Part shown: positions 27,675-37,290 of the stretch, one piece after another
Position numbering within the stretch: position 1 is the first letter of the stretch
Layout: each line of letters starts with the position of its first letter
DNA from: Candidatus Fermentithermobacillaceae bacterium
Lineage (GTDB): Bacteria > Bacillota > Sulfobacillia > Fermentithermobacillales > DUSS01
Direction: 5' to 3'
Assembly: GCA_014896535.1 (NCBI GenBank)
Contig: JADBKE010000017.1
Location: forward strand, 1 to 64,000
DNA: 64,000 nt
The notes under the pieces: model-generated
Database searches by the model: none
Seen by the model: only the letters and a program-made list of their open reading frames with translations
What the model was told of the DNA's origin: nothing
Program-made: the position numbers and the translations under genes

Positions 27675-30002
27675 CTACTCCATTCTCAGGCACTCCACCG
27701 GGTCCTGGTTTGAAGCCATGATTGCCGGAGCAAGGCCGGACAGTATGCCCAGGACTCCCGATATCGCCAGGGCCAAGCAGAACAACCTCATCCACTCCAC
27801 AACCGGCAGCGGGTTCCCCATCAAAACCAGCAGAGCAGCGGATATGGCGAACGCAGTGACTCCCCCGGCTCCGGTTACGAAGAGCCCTTCCCTTAGCACG
27901 TCCTTGGCTATTTCCGTCTTCGATGCCCCAACCGCCCTCAGCACCCCTATCTCCTTCCTCCGGTTCAGAACCTCCACGACCATGTAGTTGAAGAGCCCTA
28001 TCCCGGAACCCACAAGGGCAATCGAAGCAAACAAGCTGAATACCCGCCCGCTCTTGGCTCTGAAATTCTTGTACTCCTCAAGACTCCTCAGGGGCTCCGT
28101 CACCGCGTAGACCGGAACATCGTTTTCAACGGGCAGAAGCGACACGATCTCGTCTTTGCCGTTTTTCAGAGCTTCCTCCGACTCGAACCTGAGGAATATC
28201 TCGGCTCCTTTCGGGGAAACGTCGAACCCTCTCGCGCCGATAGCTTCTTCGTACGGCATATACAACGTATCGTCGGGCTCCACCACTTTAGACACCATAC
28301 CCCGAGGAACCGGCTCCAGCACCCCTGCTACGATGCACTGCACATCCTCGCCGATGGTGAGCCTTTGCCCCACTGCTTTCGCCGGGTTTCCGAACAGCCT
28401 CTTCGCCGTCTCGTAGCCGAGAACGCACTTACCGGGGCCGACCTCGGAAAGCCCCCATTTCGTGCGTAGTCCCTTGACGGACAGGGCATCCCCCATCACA
28501 CCCGTTACTGCAAGGCCCGCCACCTCTCTCCCCGAAGCCACGTTCACCACGCTGGTTATGAGGTACGCGCTCTTGAAGCCGAGCTCACCTTGGAGCTGCT
28601 GGACCCGCGCAAAATCCTCCGGAGTCGGGTACTCTGCTTCCACACCCAGTCTCGCCCTCTCAAAGGGGTCGTAGCCCTGGATCACCAACCCGTTCCGTCC
28701 TCCGAGTTCGATGAGTCTGTCCGCGTTGATCTCGGTCGCCCGCCCCAGCCCCTGTATCACCACCATCGATACCACGGCGACCACGACACCCATAACGGCG
28801 ATCACGGAGCCCGCGTGCATGTCGAGAAATCCTCTCCGGGACGACGCTTCCCCCCTTATGGCCTCGACGGGATCCGTTCTCACCGCAACAACGGATGGAA
28901 TGATGGTTGCTCCAAGGCAGACAATTGCAGTGACAGCCAAGCAAAGCAGGACCACGGTAGGCGTCACTACAGATTGCTCTCCGATTAATTGTGCAGCATG
29001 AGGAGCTAGGAAGTACCCCAAAACCACGCCAGTCGCCGAACCCGCCAACGTTAGCGAGAAACCTCGGCCGACCAGTTCCGTCACGGAGTTCAGCCGTGAC
29101 TGCCCCAGTGCTCTCTTGACCCCCCTTTCCCTTCTAGTCGCTTCGGCCAAAGCAAGCAGTACCCCACCAACGTTCAGGTTCGCGACCCCCACGCCTATCA
29201 CCGCGATCCAGAGAAAAGAGCGAAGATACGACCTGACCACCTTCACATAGGCGACGGTTCTCTCAGGAGGAACTTTCACTCTCCATTCGGGCAGATTCTC
29301 CAATTCTCTCAACGCATCTTCGCATTCGGCCATGGACTCTTCCATCAATCCAATCTTAGGCCGCACAAAGAACCAAACGTCGGTCGCCGCACTTAGGGTG
29401 CGATAAGCCCAGGGATGGTTCCAGGGTATGTGCACTTCTATGTCATTTCCTTCTTCGATGCCTACGACGCGAAGTTCAGCCGGGGGGACGCCTTTGATCT
29501 CGAAGCGCAAGAGTGGGAACAGCTTGTCTCCCACTGAAACACCGGTCTCAGCCGCGATTCGCCGGGAAACCGTGCACACATCGGCACCCTTCTCTATCTC
29601 TTCCCGGGTGAACCACCTGCCCTCCACGGGCTTCTCGCCCCGAACCTCCAGGTAGTTCTCCGTCACGGGGGAGAAGACGTACACGGGTACGGAGGACCGA
29701 CGATCACCTTTTGCAATGATGGTTGCAGAAATGTCAACAGCTGCAACTCGTTTACAGGCAACATCCTGAACGGAGTCCAGTCCCGCCAGGAGATCCAGGA
29801 GCCTCTCGGCTTCCGTTCGGGTGAGCCCGCCACCTGCAGAGTTTAGAGCGAACGATACCACATAGAACCGTTGGCCAGCGCTTTTCAACATGGTTTCCAT
29901 CGTGTCGGTTAGGCCGCCTCGCACGCCGATAATACAGGTGAGGACCATTACCGAGAGCATGACGGAGATGAAAGCACCCCATATGGTAGTTTTGCTTCTC
30001 AT
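27675..30002 (-). CDS. MacB/FtsX-type ABC transporter permease, copy 1
   Basis: 775 residues with the same domain plan as copy 2: N-terminal helix, outer domain, helices near 270-380, a helix near 400-420 in HAGSVIAVMGVVVAVVSMVV, second outer domain, and three C-terminal helices ending with VLNRRKEIGVLRAVGASK and DPVECLRME. The ATG at 30002 lies after an AGGGAG site. It is the first gene of the duplicated series permease-ATPase-permease-broken ATPase, all on one strand. No regulator is adjacent. The partner ATPase at 26920 belongs to the same unit. Confidence 0.9.
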   Translation of the reverse strand: MRSKTTIWGAFISVMLSVMVLTCIIGVRGGLTDTMETMLKSAGQRFYVVSFALNSAGGGLTRTEAERLLDLLAGLDSVQDVACKRVAAVDISATIIAKGDRRSSVPVYVFSPVTENYLEVRGEKPVEGRWFTREEIEKGADVCTVSRRIAAETGVSVGDKLFPLLRFEIKGVPPAELRVVGIEEGNDIEVHIPWNHPWAYRTLSAATDVWFFVRPKIGLMEESMAECEDALRELENLPEWRVKVPPERTVAYVKVVRSYLRSFLWIAVIGVGVANLNVGGVLLALAEATRRERGVKRALGQSRLNSVTELVGRGFSLTLAGSATGVVLGYFLAPHAAQLIGEQSVVTPTVVLLCLAVTAIVCLGATIIPSVVAVRTDPVEAIRGEASSRRGFLDMHAGSVIAVMGVVVAVVSMVVIQGLGRATEINADRLIELGGRNGLVIQGYDPFERARLGVEAEYPTPEDFARVQQLQGELGFKSAYLITSVVNVASGREVAGLAVTGVMGDALSVKGLRTKWGLSEVGPGKCVLGYETAKRLFGNPAKAVGQRLTIGEDVQCIVAGVLEPVPRGMVSKVVEPDDTLYMPYEEAIGARGFDVSPKGAEIFLRFESEEALKNGKDEIVSLLPVENDVPVYAVTEPLRSLEEYKNFRAKSGRVFSLFASIALVGSGIGLFNYMVVEVLNRRKEIGVLRAVGASKTEIAKDVLREGLFVTGAGGVTAFAISAALLVLMGNPLPVVEWMRLFCLALAISGVLGILSGLAPAIMASNQDPVECLRME

Positions 30003-31496
30003 ATGTCACTCTCCCTAACGAACCGTTCCACTCTTCATCCATATTTTCCAGCGCTGCTCCCTGGGTGCCAATACTGATTATGCTGTATTTTGTCTATGTT
30101 CCATGCAAGACCCATATTTCCCTGCCAAGCCGTCCAGTCTATCATTCGATCGCCTGGACACTCGCCGGAGCTCCTACCGTGCTGTGAGTCAGTTGCTGGA
30201 ACTCCCCAGCGCGATACAAGTCACGTCCCGAGTCCCCCTTTTCGATATCACGTCTGCCGCGGTGAACCGCTTGAAAACATAGCCCGACCCCGGACGTACA
30301 GCTTCTGAATGACGTCACGCGCTCTTTGGCTTCGTGGTCCGGAGGTTTGCGGACCACATGACCACGTTTCCTCGGAGTCGTCCCGACCTTGACTTTGATG
30401 AGGTGTTCCTTCAATACCAGCCTTCGTTCAGGTAATCAACCAGAGAGAGTCGTGCACTCGTCCTCGTATTGTCGGGTCTGCCTTTGACCCCACCATCCAA
30501 AGTGAAAACGGCGAATTGCTGTGGCGTAAGACGGCTACTGTGTGACAAACGCAGGGTGAGTTAATTCGCAAAATGACAACAAACTCTGCCCCTGTGGTTT
30601 GAGTGGCATGTCTAACGGCTTCGGTTAGCCTCGTTTCGAGAGACATGAGAGATCCGATCAACGCGCTCGAAAGCACTAAACACGGGCAAGTCCCTAGCAA
30701 AGCTAATCGTACCCTCAATTGCCTTCACCCCCGGTCAAGGGGCGGGGGCCCGACGCCGTGGTTCGCACGTCACCTCCCGACCTTACCGGTTTGGCGGCGG
30801 GGTCGTTCGACTAAGTCGTTGTGGAGCCTGTGGTGGACACTGACGATATCTGCTTCCAAAGACAAGAATCTTCTCACATCGGACCGTCTCTCACGATAGA
30901 ACAACAGAGCGAGATCGACATCGCTGAGAGCCGTCTGATGAGCCGTCCCATACGATCCGTACAGATAAGCGGCCAGGATATCATCCTGTGCCTCCAGGTA
31001 TCGAACCAGCGCACCTATCTGCGGCTCGATATTTATTTACTTTTTCGGGACGCTTCGCCGTCCTCACACGGACTCACTTCTATTTCCTGAAACTGACATT
31101 ATCGTACACTTGAGGTCATCCATAGTCAACCAGCAGTGCTCTCGCGATGCACGGCCCGAAAGTATATTGGCTTTCGAGGAGGAAATCGAAAGCCACTATA
31201 GAAACGTCTGACAAGAATACCTCTGGGTCGGTGATGCGCTAGCTCCGCTTTCGAAACGGTAGGCAAGATAGCGCCCTTGCGACGCAAAGATACGGCGCAC
31301 AACAAGGGGAACGAAAAGAAACCGCGTGCAAGAATACGAAAGATGCTGGAAATGTAACGTGCTCTCGGAGACCACCTGGCGCGTACCTTTGGGCTGACCC
31401 AAAATCTCGCGTGGATACGACGCATGCTGGAAAAACAGAGGTAGTCTAGGCAGGATCGATGGGGTACTACCCTCAGAGCGGAGGTGGGCGGAGACA
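30003..31496. other. Long region without an intact gene
   Basis: Almost 1.5 kb. The only recognisable coding trace is the start-less nucleotidyltransferase at 30770-31036, listed separately. Remaining open frames on both strands have unlikely composition and no ribosome sites. The first hundred bases should hold the promoter of the ABC operon, but I cannot point to hexamers with confidence. Confidence 0.5.
30770..31036 (-). pseudogene. MNT-type nucleotidyltransferase (MntA antitoxin-like), no start codon
   Basis: The minus-strand frame bounded by a TAA at 31037-31039 and a TGA at 30770-30772 encodes about 88 residues with the nucleotidyltransferase signature AAYLYGSYGTAHQTALSDVD (GS...D-x-D) followed by LALLFYRERR. 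MntA-type antitoxins have this fold. No ATG, GTG or TTG precedes the motif, and the C-terminus is short. No HEPN (HepT) toxin partner is recognised nearby. I read it as the remains of an MntA/HepT-type pair. Confidence 0.6.
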
Positions 31497-32651
31497 GTGG
31501 CCCGTAAGCATCACGCACGTAAACTACCTGCGCTGAAACTAAGACAAGCGCTGGCGTTCCGGGTGAAGCGTCAGCACCTGCTCGTTAAGGCTGACGACGT
31601 TGTGTCCTCAGTGCGGAGCTCGTGCGGCATTCAGAGCCAGATCCCACAGCAGGCCCGAATCGCGCTGTGGGCAAGGACACGTGACCTCACCGCCGACAAG
31701 ATTGATGAGAGCCTCTGGCGTACGAGAAGCCTCGTCAAAACGTGGTGCATGAGGGCAACCGTCCACCTCCTCCCGTCCCCCGATTTTTACGCTTACATTC
31801 AAGCTGTCGGTCCGGAAGTCATCCGTTCCGAAATAAGGTGGATGTCCAGATACGGGCTGAGCGACCAGGTGGTGGACGAAGCGGTCGGTGCGATCTTCGA
31901 CGCTCTCGCTGACGGTCCGCTGACCAGAGTCGAGCTGGGTGAAAAGGTGGCCCGCCTCGCCGGGGACGATCTGCGTCGATGGGTTGAACGCGGCTGGGGC
32001 GGGCTTGTCAAGATCGCAGCGCTTCGAGGGCTCGTGTGTTTCGGCCCCGACCGCGGTCGCGAGGTCACTTTTGTACGGGTCAAAGACTGGCTGCCCGACG
32101 CCAATGAACCACGGACGAACACCCTTTCAGCTCAGGCATTCCTGCTCAGGTCGTACCTGGCCTCGTACGGCCCCGCACGCATTTCGGATTTCTCCTATTG
32201 GAGTGGTATCAGCGCCACGGGTGCCCAGCAAGCTTTGGAACTTCTCCGGGACGAAATTGCCCAGGTGACTGTAGACGGCGAGGAGTCGCTTCTCCTTCGG
32301 GAGGACCTCTGTGAAACGCAAGAAGCGGATTTCGACGAACCCGTTGTAAACCTTCTTCCCAGTTTCGACCCATATATGCTAGGTCATCGTCAAAAATCCC
32401 ACCTGGTGGACGAGGCGCACTATAAGGCCATATACCGGAAGGCGGGCTGGGTGTCCCCTGTACTATTGGTGAACGGACGTGCTGCGGGGACGTGGGAGGC
32501 CGAGCGCAAGGGAAGCAGTCTCGCAGTTTCTGTGAAGACCTTCGGTCCGATTCGACCCGAGGTTGGCTTGGCTGTTGAAATGCAAGCAGGGTGCCTGGCA
32601 CAGTTTTTTGGATGTAAATGTGTGCTGGCCATCGAGAGCGATCCGCGGTAA
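31497..32651 (+). CDS. Winged-helix DNA-binding protein, AlkZ/YcaQ-like (HTH_42)
   Basis: 384 residues from a GTG at 31497, downstream of GGAGG. The sequence fits the HTH_42 family of three winged-helix units: the RRQHLL-like opening FRVKRQHLLV, then SSCGIQSQIPQQARIALWAR with the Q-x-Q pair (Gln46, Gln48) that is catalytic in AlkZ/YcaQ DNA glycosylases, and a C-terminal FDPYMLGHR and VNGRAAGTW. Members remove alkylated bases or interstrand crosslinks, and some protect producers of DNA-damaging natural products. It stands 20 bp from the end of convergent truD. Glycosylase activity is likely from the QSQ motif but not certain. Confidence 0.8.
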   Translation: MARKHHARKLPALKLRQALAFRVKRQHLLVKADDVVSSVRSSCGIQSQIPQQARIALWARTRDLTADKIDESLWRTRSLVKTWCMRATVHLLPSPDFYAYIQAVGPEVIRSEIRWMSRYGLSDQVVDEAVGAIFDALADGPLTRVELGEKVARLAGDDLRRWVERGWGGLVKIAALRGLVCFGPDRGREVTFVRVKDWLPDANEPRTNTLSAQAFLLRSYLASYGPARISDFSYWSGISATGAQQALELLRDEIAQVTVDGEESLLLREDLCETQEADFDEPVVNLLPSFDPYMLGHRQKSHLVDEAHYKAIYRKAGWVSPVLLVNGRAAGTWEAERKGSSLAVSVKTFGPIRPEVGLAVEMQAGCLAQFFGCKCVLAIESDPR

Positions 32652-32670
32652 ACCACCAAAGTCGGATCCG

Positions 32671-33858
32671 CTAACTAGAGGGTAGACTGAGCGCCTTCAC
32701 GAGCATCGTCCCAAAAGACCCCGGTGGAAGCACGAATTTCATCCTGAGCTTCATGCGACCGGGGTAAAGGTCGTCATCGACAAAAGGCCCCCATTGAAAA
32801 TCGCCGGGAATCACAATCGCGCTTCTCAAAAACGACTGAAAATGAACCTTCCGTACGTCTCTCAGCCCGAACTGCGCGGGACGGACACCGCGCTCTTCGA
32901 GCACCTGCCTGATCGCTTCCTCTACCTCACGTTCCGTTGGAGGCATTTTCCGCGACACCGTGGGTATCTCCAGACACACAAGACGGTTGAAAACTTCCTG
33001 TGGGAGGACGCGATAAAAGCGGTAGTCCATGATCTTGCCCCGTACGGAAAACAGACTGTCAAGATGTCCTGCATATGAGGTGAGAATGCGTTCCAGCGTC
33101 TTATTCCAAAGAAAGCTCTGGTAAGCAGCAAAAAACATAGAAAGTTCTTCTCGCGGGATTAACTCTATTGCTCGAACAAGATGGCTTCTGCTGGTCCCTT
33201 CGCAAAGCGTGCGGCAGATGGCTTTTTCCACCGCTGTCCTCGAAAGCTTTTCGATACCTTTCCAGTCCCTACTCGACCAGAGGGTGGCGATCGCCCTGCG
33301 TCGCTGCTTTTCGGCACTAGTCTGGCCGGGATGAATCGTGGTGAAGTAGAGCTTCAGCGCACCCTTGTAATGGCCCATGACCACTTTTTCGGCGAAGAAC
33401 CCGTCGGGTTCCGAAACGCTACCGAAACGCTGATCGTCGAAGTAATTGGGAAAGCCCCATTCGCATATCTCCGAAAGCCGGGTTTGGATGTCCTGAACGT
33501 CGGACGGGTCCACACTCCTTAAGGTAAGCTCGAATTCATTGGCCTTGAGTGACCGGGCGGATATGAAGTCGTCGGAAAAGCCGAGGAAAGTGAGGGTTAG
33601 ATTGGGTTCCGGCGACCGTAATACGCATTCCCTGGGAACTGATATGTGTTGAGCCGTATAAGCGTAACGATCCTTACGACCACCGTACCCGATGTGGGAA
33701 AGTTTGACGCCGCTTGCCCTCGCGATTACTTTCAGAGCGTCTATCGTGTTCCAGTAACGCTTTTCCAGGAGGTATATACGATACCGTCCGGAAGGCGTAA
33801 AGCGCAGCGCTACCTTCTCTCTGACCACAAAGTCATCTGGAGTAACCTTGATTTTCAT
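32671..33858 (-). CDS. truD: tRNA pseudouridine(13) synthase TruD
   Basis: 395 residues. It starts with the family opening MKIKVTPDDFVVRE, and the catalytic aspartate is Asp63 in GGRKDRYAYTAQ. Other TruD landmarks are PNYFDDQRFG and the insertion domain around residues 190-300, including AYQSFLWNKTLERIL. It isomerises uridine 13 of tRNA-Glu to pseudouridine. The gene is alone on its strand and converges on the AlkZ-like gene. TruD is patchy in Bacillota, so its presence here is mildly unusual. Confidence 0.93.
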   Translation of the reverse strand: MKIKVTPDDFVVREKVALRFTPSGRYRIYLLEKRYWNTIDALKVIARASGVKLSHIGYGGRKDRYAYTAQHISVPRECVLRSPEPNLTLTFLGFSDDFISARSLKANEFELTLRSVDPSDVQDIQTRLSEICEWGFPNYFDDQRFGSVSEPDGFFAEKVVMGHYKGALKLYFTTIHPGQTSAEKQRRRAIATLWSSRDWKGIEKLSRTAVEKAICRTLCEGTSRSHLVRAIELIPREELSMFFAAYQSFLWNKTLERILTSYAGHLDSLFSVRGKIMDYRFYRVLPQEVFNRLVCLEIPTVSRKMPPTEREVEEAIRQVLEERGVRPAQFGLRDVRKVHFQSFLRSAIVIPGDFQWGPFVDDDLYPGRMKLRMKFVLPPGSFGTMLVKALSLPSS

Positions 33859-34404
33859 TGCCCTGGCCGATCCTCGAAACAGGCTTGCCTCTCCGGCAGC
33901 TGGGGATGCCCGGTGGATTTATCTTTCCCGAAGAAAGACACGCACGCCATGCACCCGGGAGTTCAGGTCGTCCGCCAACGAAGCCCATCAGTCTCCTTAT
34001 TCCCGATATCGCGTCTCCGCTCAAGCTGTGTTCCACCTTTTTCATCTTCGCGGCCACCGGTGCTCGTTGACAAGAGACGTTAAACCCAACATGGGACAAG
34101 GCGGCTCGCTCAGGCTAAATCAATCTGCGTCGATTTGGTCTGATCTTTCCGGAACATCCTGCAAAAATCTGACCAGGAACACTACTACGGCTATAGCCCA
34201 TACGCTTGAGAATCTTCTTTTGGGATGCACCTCACATGCCCGCCTTCCTTCCGCATGAAACGCGTTCCCACGCCTAACCGTATCCTCCGCACAGACACCC
34301 AGCAAGGCATCGTTCTCAGGTCTATACCCTGGGCAACTGCGAGCAATCAGTGATTGGAGCTCCCTGGTGTGACGAGAAAGCCCCCCGGCTGGTAGCTTGG
34401 AAGC
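33859..34404. other. Intergenic region with no gene recognised
   Basis: 546 bp with short frames on both strands that show no family pattern, signal peptide or ribosome site. Nothing else identifiable. Confidence 0.5.
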
Positions 34405-35046
34405 TCAAGGTGTAAAATCGTTTGCCCACACGTCCAGGAACTCGCGAAACTCGATGACGAACGATTTGAACAGCGATACCCATTCCCTCGGGTACCCTTT
34501 TCGTTGAGGTGAGCGCACATTGGACACCGGCACCATGTGAAAGAAATACAGGACATCATCGCGGGCGCCCACGAAGTGGTAGTCGGCCTCGAAGATATCC
34601 GGACCCCTTGTGGCGTTAGCTATGGGGAAGGCCAACGGCCCTCTCCCCATATCGACGCCCATGGGAACCATATGGACCACTATGGCAAAACCGTGTTCGT
34701 CGTTGACCCACGCAAGACTTTCCTGGGGGACTTCTGCACCCGCCGCCGTCCTCTTGTCATACCATACCTGCGGAACGGATACCACACCGCGCCGGTCATC
34801 TGGACTCGAGGGCTTGCCGAGTAGGTGATAACCCTTCGGGCAAAAGTGTTCTCCGACCAGCCATACCGTTTTACGGAACTTGCGCTCTGCAAGCTCCTGC
34901 GCGAATGACTGTGCTCGAAAGCAGGCGAACGCGGTTCCGACGCCCATACCTACCACGACGCCCACTAGGCATATCCCGATGAATCGGTTCGTCAGCGCTC
35001 TCAAGCCATCACCTGAACCCCGAAGATTGGTCTGTCCGCCTTGCAC
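34405..35046 (-). CDS. Membrane-anchored protein of unknown function, paralog B
   Basis: 213 residues: a short cytoplasmic head, one helix near residues 24-44 (GICLVGVVVGMGVGTAFACF) and an outer domain. The outer domain shares an ordered set of motifs with its neighbour at 35099: F-x-PKGY, SFAIVVHMV or GFAIVVHMV, AFP-A-A-RGPD, and the ending YPxEWVxxxxSF. Both are exactly 213 residues long. They arose by tandem duplication. Family and function are unknown to me. Confidence 0.65.
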   Translation of the reverse strand: MQGGQTNLRGSGDGLRALTNRFIGICLVGVVVGMGVGTAFACFRAQSFAQELAERKFRKTVWLVGEHFCPKGYHLLGKPSSPDDRRGVVSVPQVWYDKRTAAGAEVPQESLAWVNDEHGFAIVVHMVPMGVDMGRGPLAFPIANATRGPDIFEADYHFVGARDDVLYFFHMVPVSNVRSPQRKGYPREWVSLFKSFVIEFREFLDVWANDFTP

Positions 35047-35098
35047 CCGACCTCAGACCAGGTTCAGGTACCGCCTCCTTTCCGTTCTCCTATCTTAG

Positions 35099-35740
35099 CT
35101 AGAGGTTACGTTCGTCGAGAAATCGTCTCAACCCGTCGATGAACGAAAGTCCCTTTGTCACCCACTCCACCGGGTACTGCTCTAGAGCTCCGGACTCCCG
35201 GCCTTCTCCGGCAGGGACTATCTGAAAGAAGAAGAGGACATTGTCGCGGCTGCATACGAGGTGCCAGTCAGGAGGGAAAACGTCGGGGCCTCTTGCCCGC
35301 TCCGCCACCGGAAAAGCAACGGTTTTCCGGCCCAGTCTTCTCGTGGTGAACACCATGTGAACTACTATGGCGAACGAGTCCGTTTCATCGACGTAGGCCA
35401 AACTGACTTGCGTGGTATTCGAGGCGTTCTGCTCGAGAGCAAGCGACACTGCCGTTCCGTACGTGTTTCCGTTACCGTACCAGCCCGAAGGAACCGCGTT
35501 AACGTGTGAATCGTTTGGATCTCCAAGTTCGCCGTATACGCGGTACCCTTTGGGGCGAAAGTTCCGGTTAACCTCCCACGTCATCCGCCTGAACCGCTCG
35601 TAGAGACGCTCCGTGCGAGTATCCTGGTCGAGAAAATACGGTATCACAAGCGAAGCCAGGACATATCCAACGACAACGCCCAACACAAGAAACATGGTTG
35701 AGCGCTTGCTCTTCAGGCCAGGTGTCCATAATCCTGTCAC
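35099..35740 (-). CDS. Membrane-anchored protein of unknown function, paralog A
   Basis: 213 residues with one membrane helix near 17-35 (MFLVLGVVVGYVLASLVI) and an outer domain. Shared motifs with paralog B include FRPKGYRVYG, DSFAIVVHMV, VAFPVAERARGPD and DNVLFFFQIVP. It lies 52 bp upstream of paralog B and 14 bp downstream of the secreted protein gene, so the three form one operon. Conservation of the VVHMV and RGPD segments between the copies suggests a functional core. Confidence 0.65.
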   Translation of the reverse strand: MTGLWTPGLKSKRSTMFLVLGVVVGYVLASLVIPYFLDQDTRTERLYERFRRMTWEVNRNFRPKGYRVYGELGDPNDSHVNAVPSGWYGNGNTYGTAVSLALEQNASNTTQVSLAYVDETDSFAIVVHMVFTTRRLGRKTVAFPVAERARGPDVFPPDWHLVCSRDNVLFFFQIVPAGEGRESGALEQYPVEWVTKGLSFIDGLRRFLDERNL

Positions 35741-35754
35741 AGTTCGTTATTCCC

Positions 35755-36375
35755 CTATTTAGGAGGCAACGTCCATGTGCTTGTACGGAAATGGTACTCG
35801 GAACGCGAAGGGTAACACGCTGAGAAGTTATTGTATTCATACGTGACCACTGGGAACTCGAGAATCGAAGGGCGATCATGCCCCGGGTCCCCGTTCGCGT
35901 TAGGAGGTGGATACTGGCCTTCGTCCGGGTAGTATTCAACCCGGACTTTTTCCTTTCCCGAGATTCGTCCCTTGTAGACGTACCCTTCAATCTTCCCTCC
36001 TTGGCCAGGCCGAACAGTTATCTTTACTCCCATCTCAGTACCTTGGCTCCATGTAACTGACATGCCGTAATCATGTCCAAATGTCTGTTCAAGTACCGTC
36101 AGGGCATCTGCCTTGACGGTCGCAGTGAACCTGGTGCTCCCAGACACCGAAGCAGTGACGGTCTTAGTATTCCTCTGAATATACCACAGTTCCTGAGGAT
36201 CGTCCGTGTAATTCTCCGTGCTAACGCAGCCCATGTAGTACCCTGCTGGGACGTACGTTGTCTGGAGGTCAACAATTCCTTCGTAGTAATAGTAGTAGCG
36301 GGCTAGGGCAGTACCCGGGACTGCTAAAAACAAGAAGGTTAAGGACGCGAGGCACCATAACCGATACTTCTTCAT
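35755..36375 (-). CDS. Secreted protein of unknown function
   Basis: 206 residues with a classic signal peptide (MKKYRLWCLASLTFLFLAVP, cleavage likely after ALA at about residue 25). The mature protein begins with five consecutive tyrosines (RYYYYYEG). It is rich in Thr, Tyr and Gly and predominantly beta by composition (TASVSGSTRFTATVKADALT). Two cysteines remain in the mature chain. It is first in an operon with the two membrane-anchored paralogs, which suggests a common cell-surface task. Family not recognised. Confidence 0.65.
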   Translation of the reverse strand: MKKYRLWCLASLTFLFLAVPGTALARYYYYYEGIVDLQTTYVPAGYYMGCVSTENYTDDPQELWYIQRNTKTVTASVSGSTRFTATVKADALTVLEQTFGHDYGMSVTWSQGTEMGVKITVRPGQGGKIEGYVYKGRISGKEKVRVEYYPDEGQYPPPNANGDPGHDRPSILEFPVVTYEYNNFSACYPSRSEYHFRTSTWTLPPK

Positions 36376-36488
36376 TTCCCCAGCTGCCCTCTCCAGGCTA
36401 TGTCTGCGGTTCTAGGATACTGCAGTGCTTGCTGCCATGTCAAGTTTCTGATGGATTCGACCTATCTCAAGTCTTAATAGCTAATATT

Positions 36489-37290
36489 TCTGCCAGCTGT
36501 AATCTGGATTCCCCCTATCTACCTGCGCTTTTGCTGGCTACCCTTTTCCCTCAAGCTCTGCTGCAGAAGCACACAGCTCATTTGAAATACACGGGCCTCA
36601 TCCACACCGCATGGGAACAAAGAAAGATAGCTTACATGCGACGGCTGATATTTAACGAAGAAAACGTAAGGGAGCTGAGGTTTCTCGGAGCTCTTTCGTA
36701 CCTCAGCAGCATGTACTCCTCCCTCGTGGAGGTGGCCCTTTCTCGTCAGAGAAAGGTCTACGGTAAGCAGGCGTGGACGAATTTTGCCCTGGCAACGACC
36801 TCACTGGCGGGCGTCGCAGCGGCCATGGCCATCGGAGTCCTCAAGCTCGAGAAAGGCTTTCTCACGGTAGGGACTTTTGTAATGCTGTCCTCATGCTGCT
36901 TTTAGGTGTTACCCAACTCGCCTCTTACCCGGACCTTTTCGTCGGCTGGGTCGGGTGCGTTCTGAGTTTGCCCTTCGATCTAGCTAGACTGCGGACCCTT
37001 ATTGGGGTGGCGCGAGGCCAGGTCACGAGCTGCACGCAGAAACTACCGGCGGCCTCTCGAGTCGCCCCCGACACGCCCTCATCGTCAAGGGTTTGCCGAA
37101 TGCCCGAACCGCGAATCGAGCGGGTACAGCTCGAGCAGGTATCTTTCAGGTATCCGGGTTCGGACAGGGATATCCTTCGAGGGGTAAACCTTGTCCTCAC
37201 CAGCGGAGAAACCCTCGCCATAGTCGGAGTGAACGGAGCCGGGAAAACCACCCTCGCCCGGTTCATCATGGGCCTTTACAGACCAGCGGC
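36489..37290 (+). pseudogene. Ruined ABC exporter (fused membrane/ATPase type)
   Basis: Two frames together spell part of a bacteriocin-exporter-like ABC protein. The first (to about 36880) carries membrane-domain sequence (WEQRKIAYMRRLIFNEENVR, RELRFLGALSYLSS, then LTVGTFV). The homology shifts frame and continues as [20 protein letters not shown]. After a degenerate linker it reaches the start of the nucleotide-binding domain, [13 protein letters not shown] and Walker [16 protein letters not shown]. Homology ends after LYRP near 37290. The N-terminal helices, signature motif and Walker B are absent. Confidence 0.75.

Noticed and set aside
30142-30414. Minus-strand frame of 90 codons starting MKEHLIKVKVG
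   Set aside because: The basic start looks protein-like, but the rest has no recognisable pattern and there is no ribosome site.
31126-31496. Coding remnant just before the AlkZ-like gene (plus-strand end reading LARTFGLTQNLAWIRRMLEK)
   Set aside because: The stretch is only about 24 codons after a stop and cannot be tied to a family.
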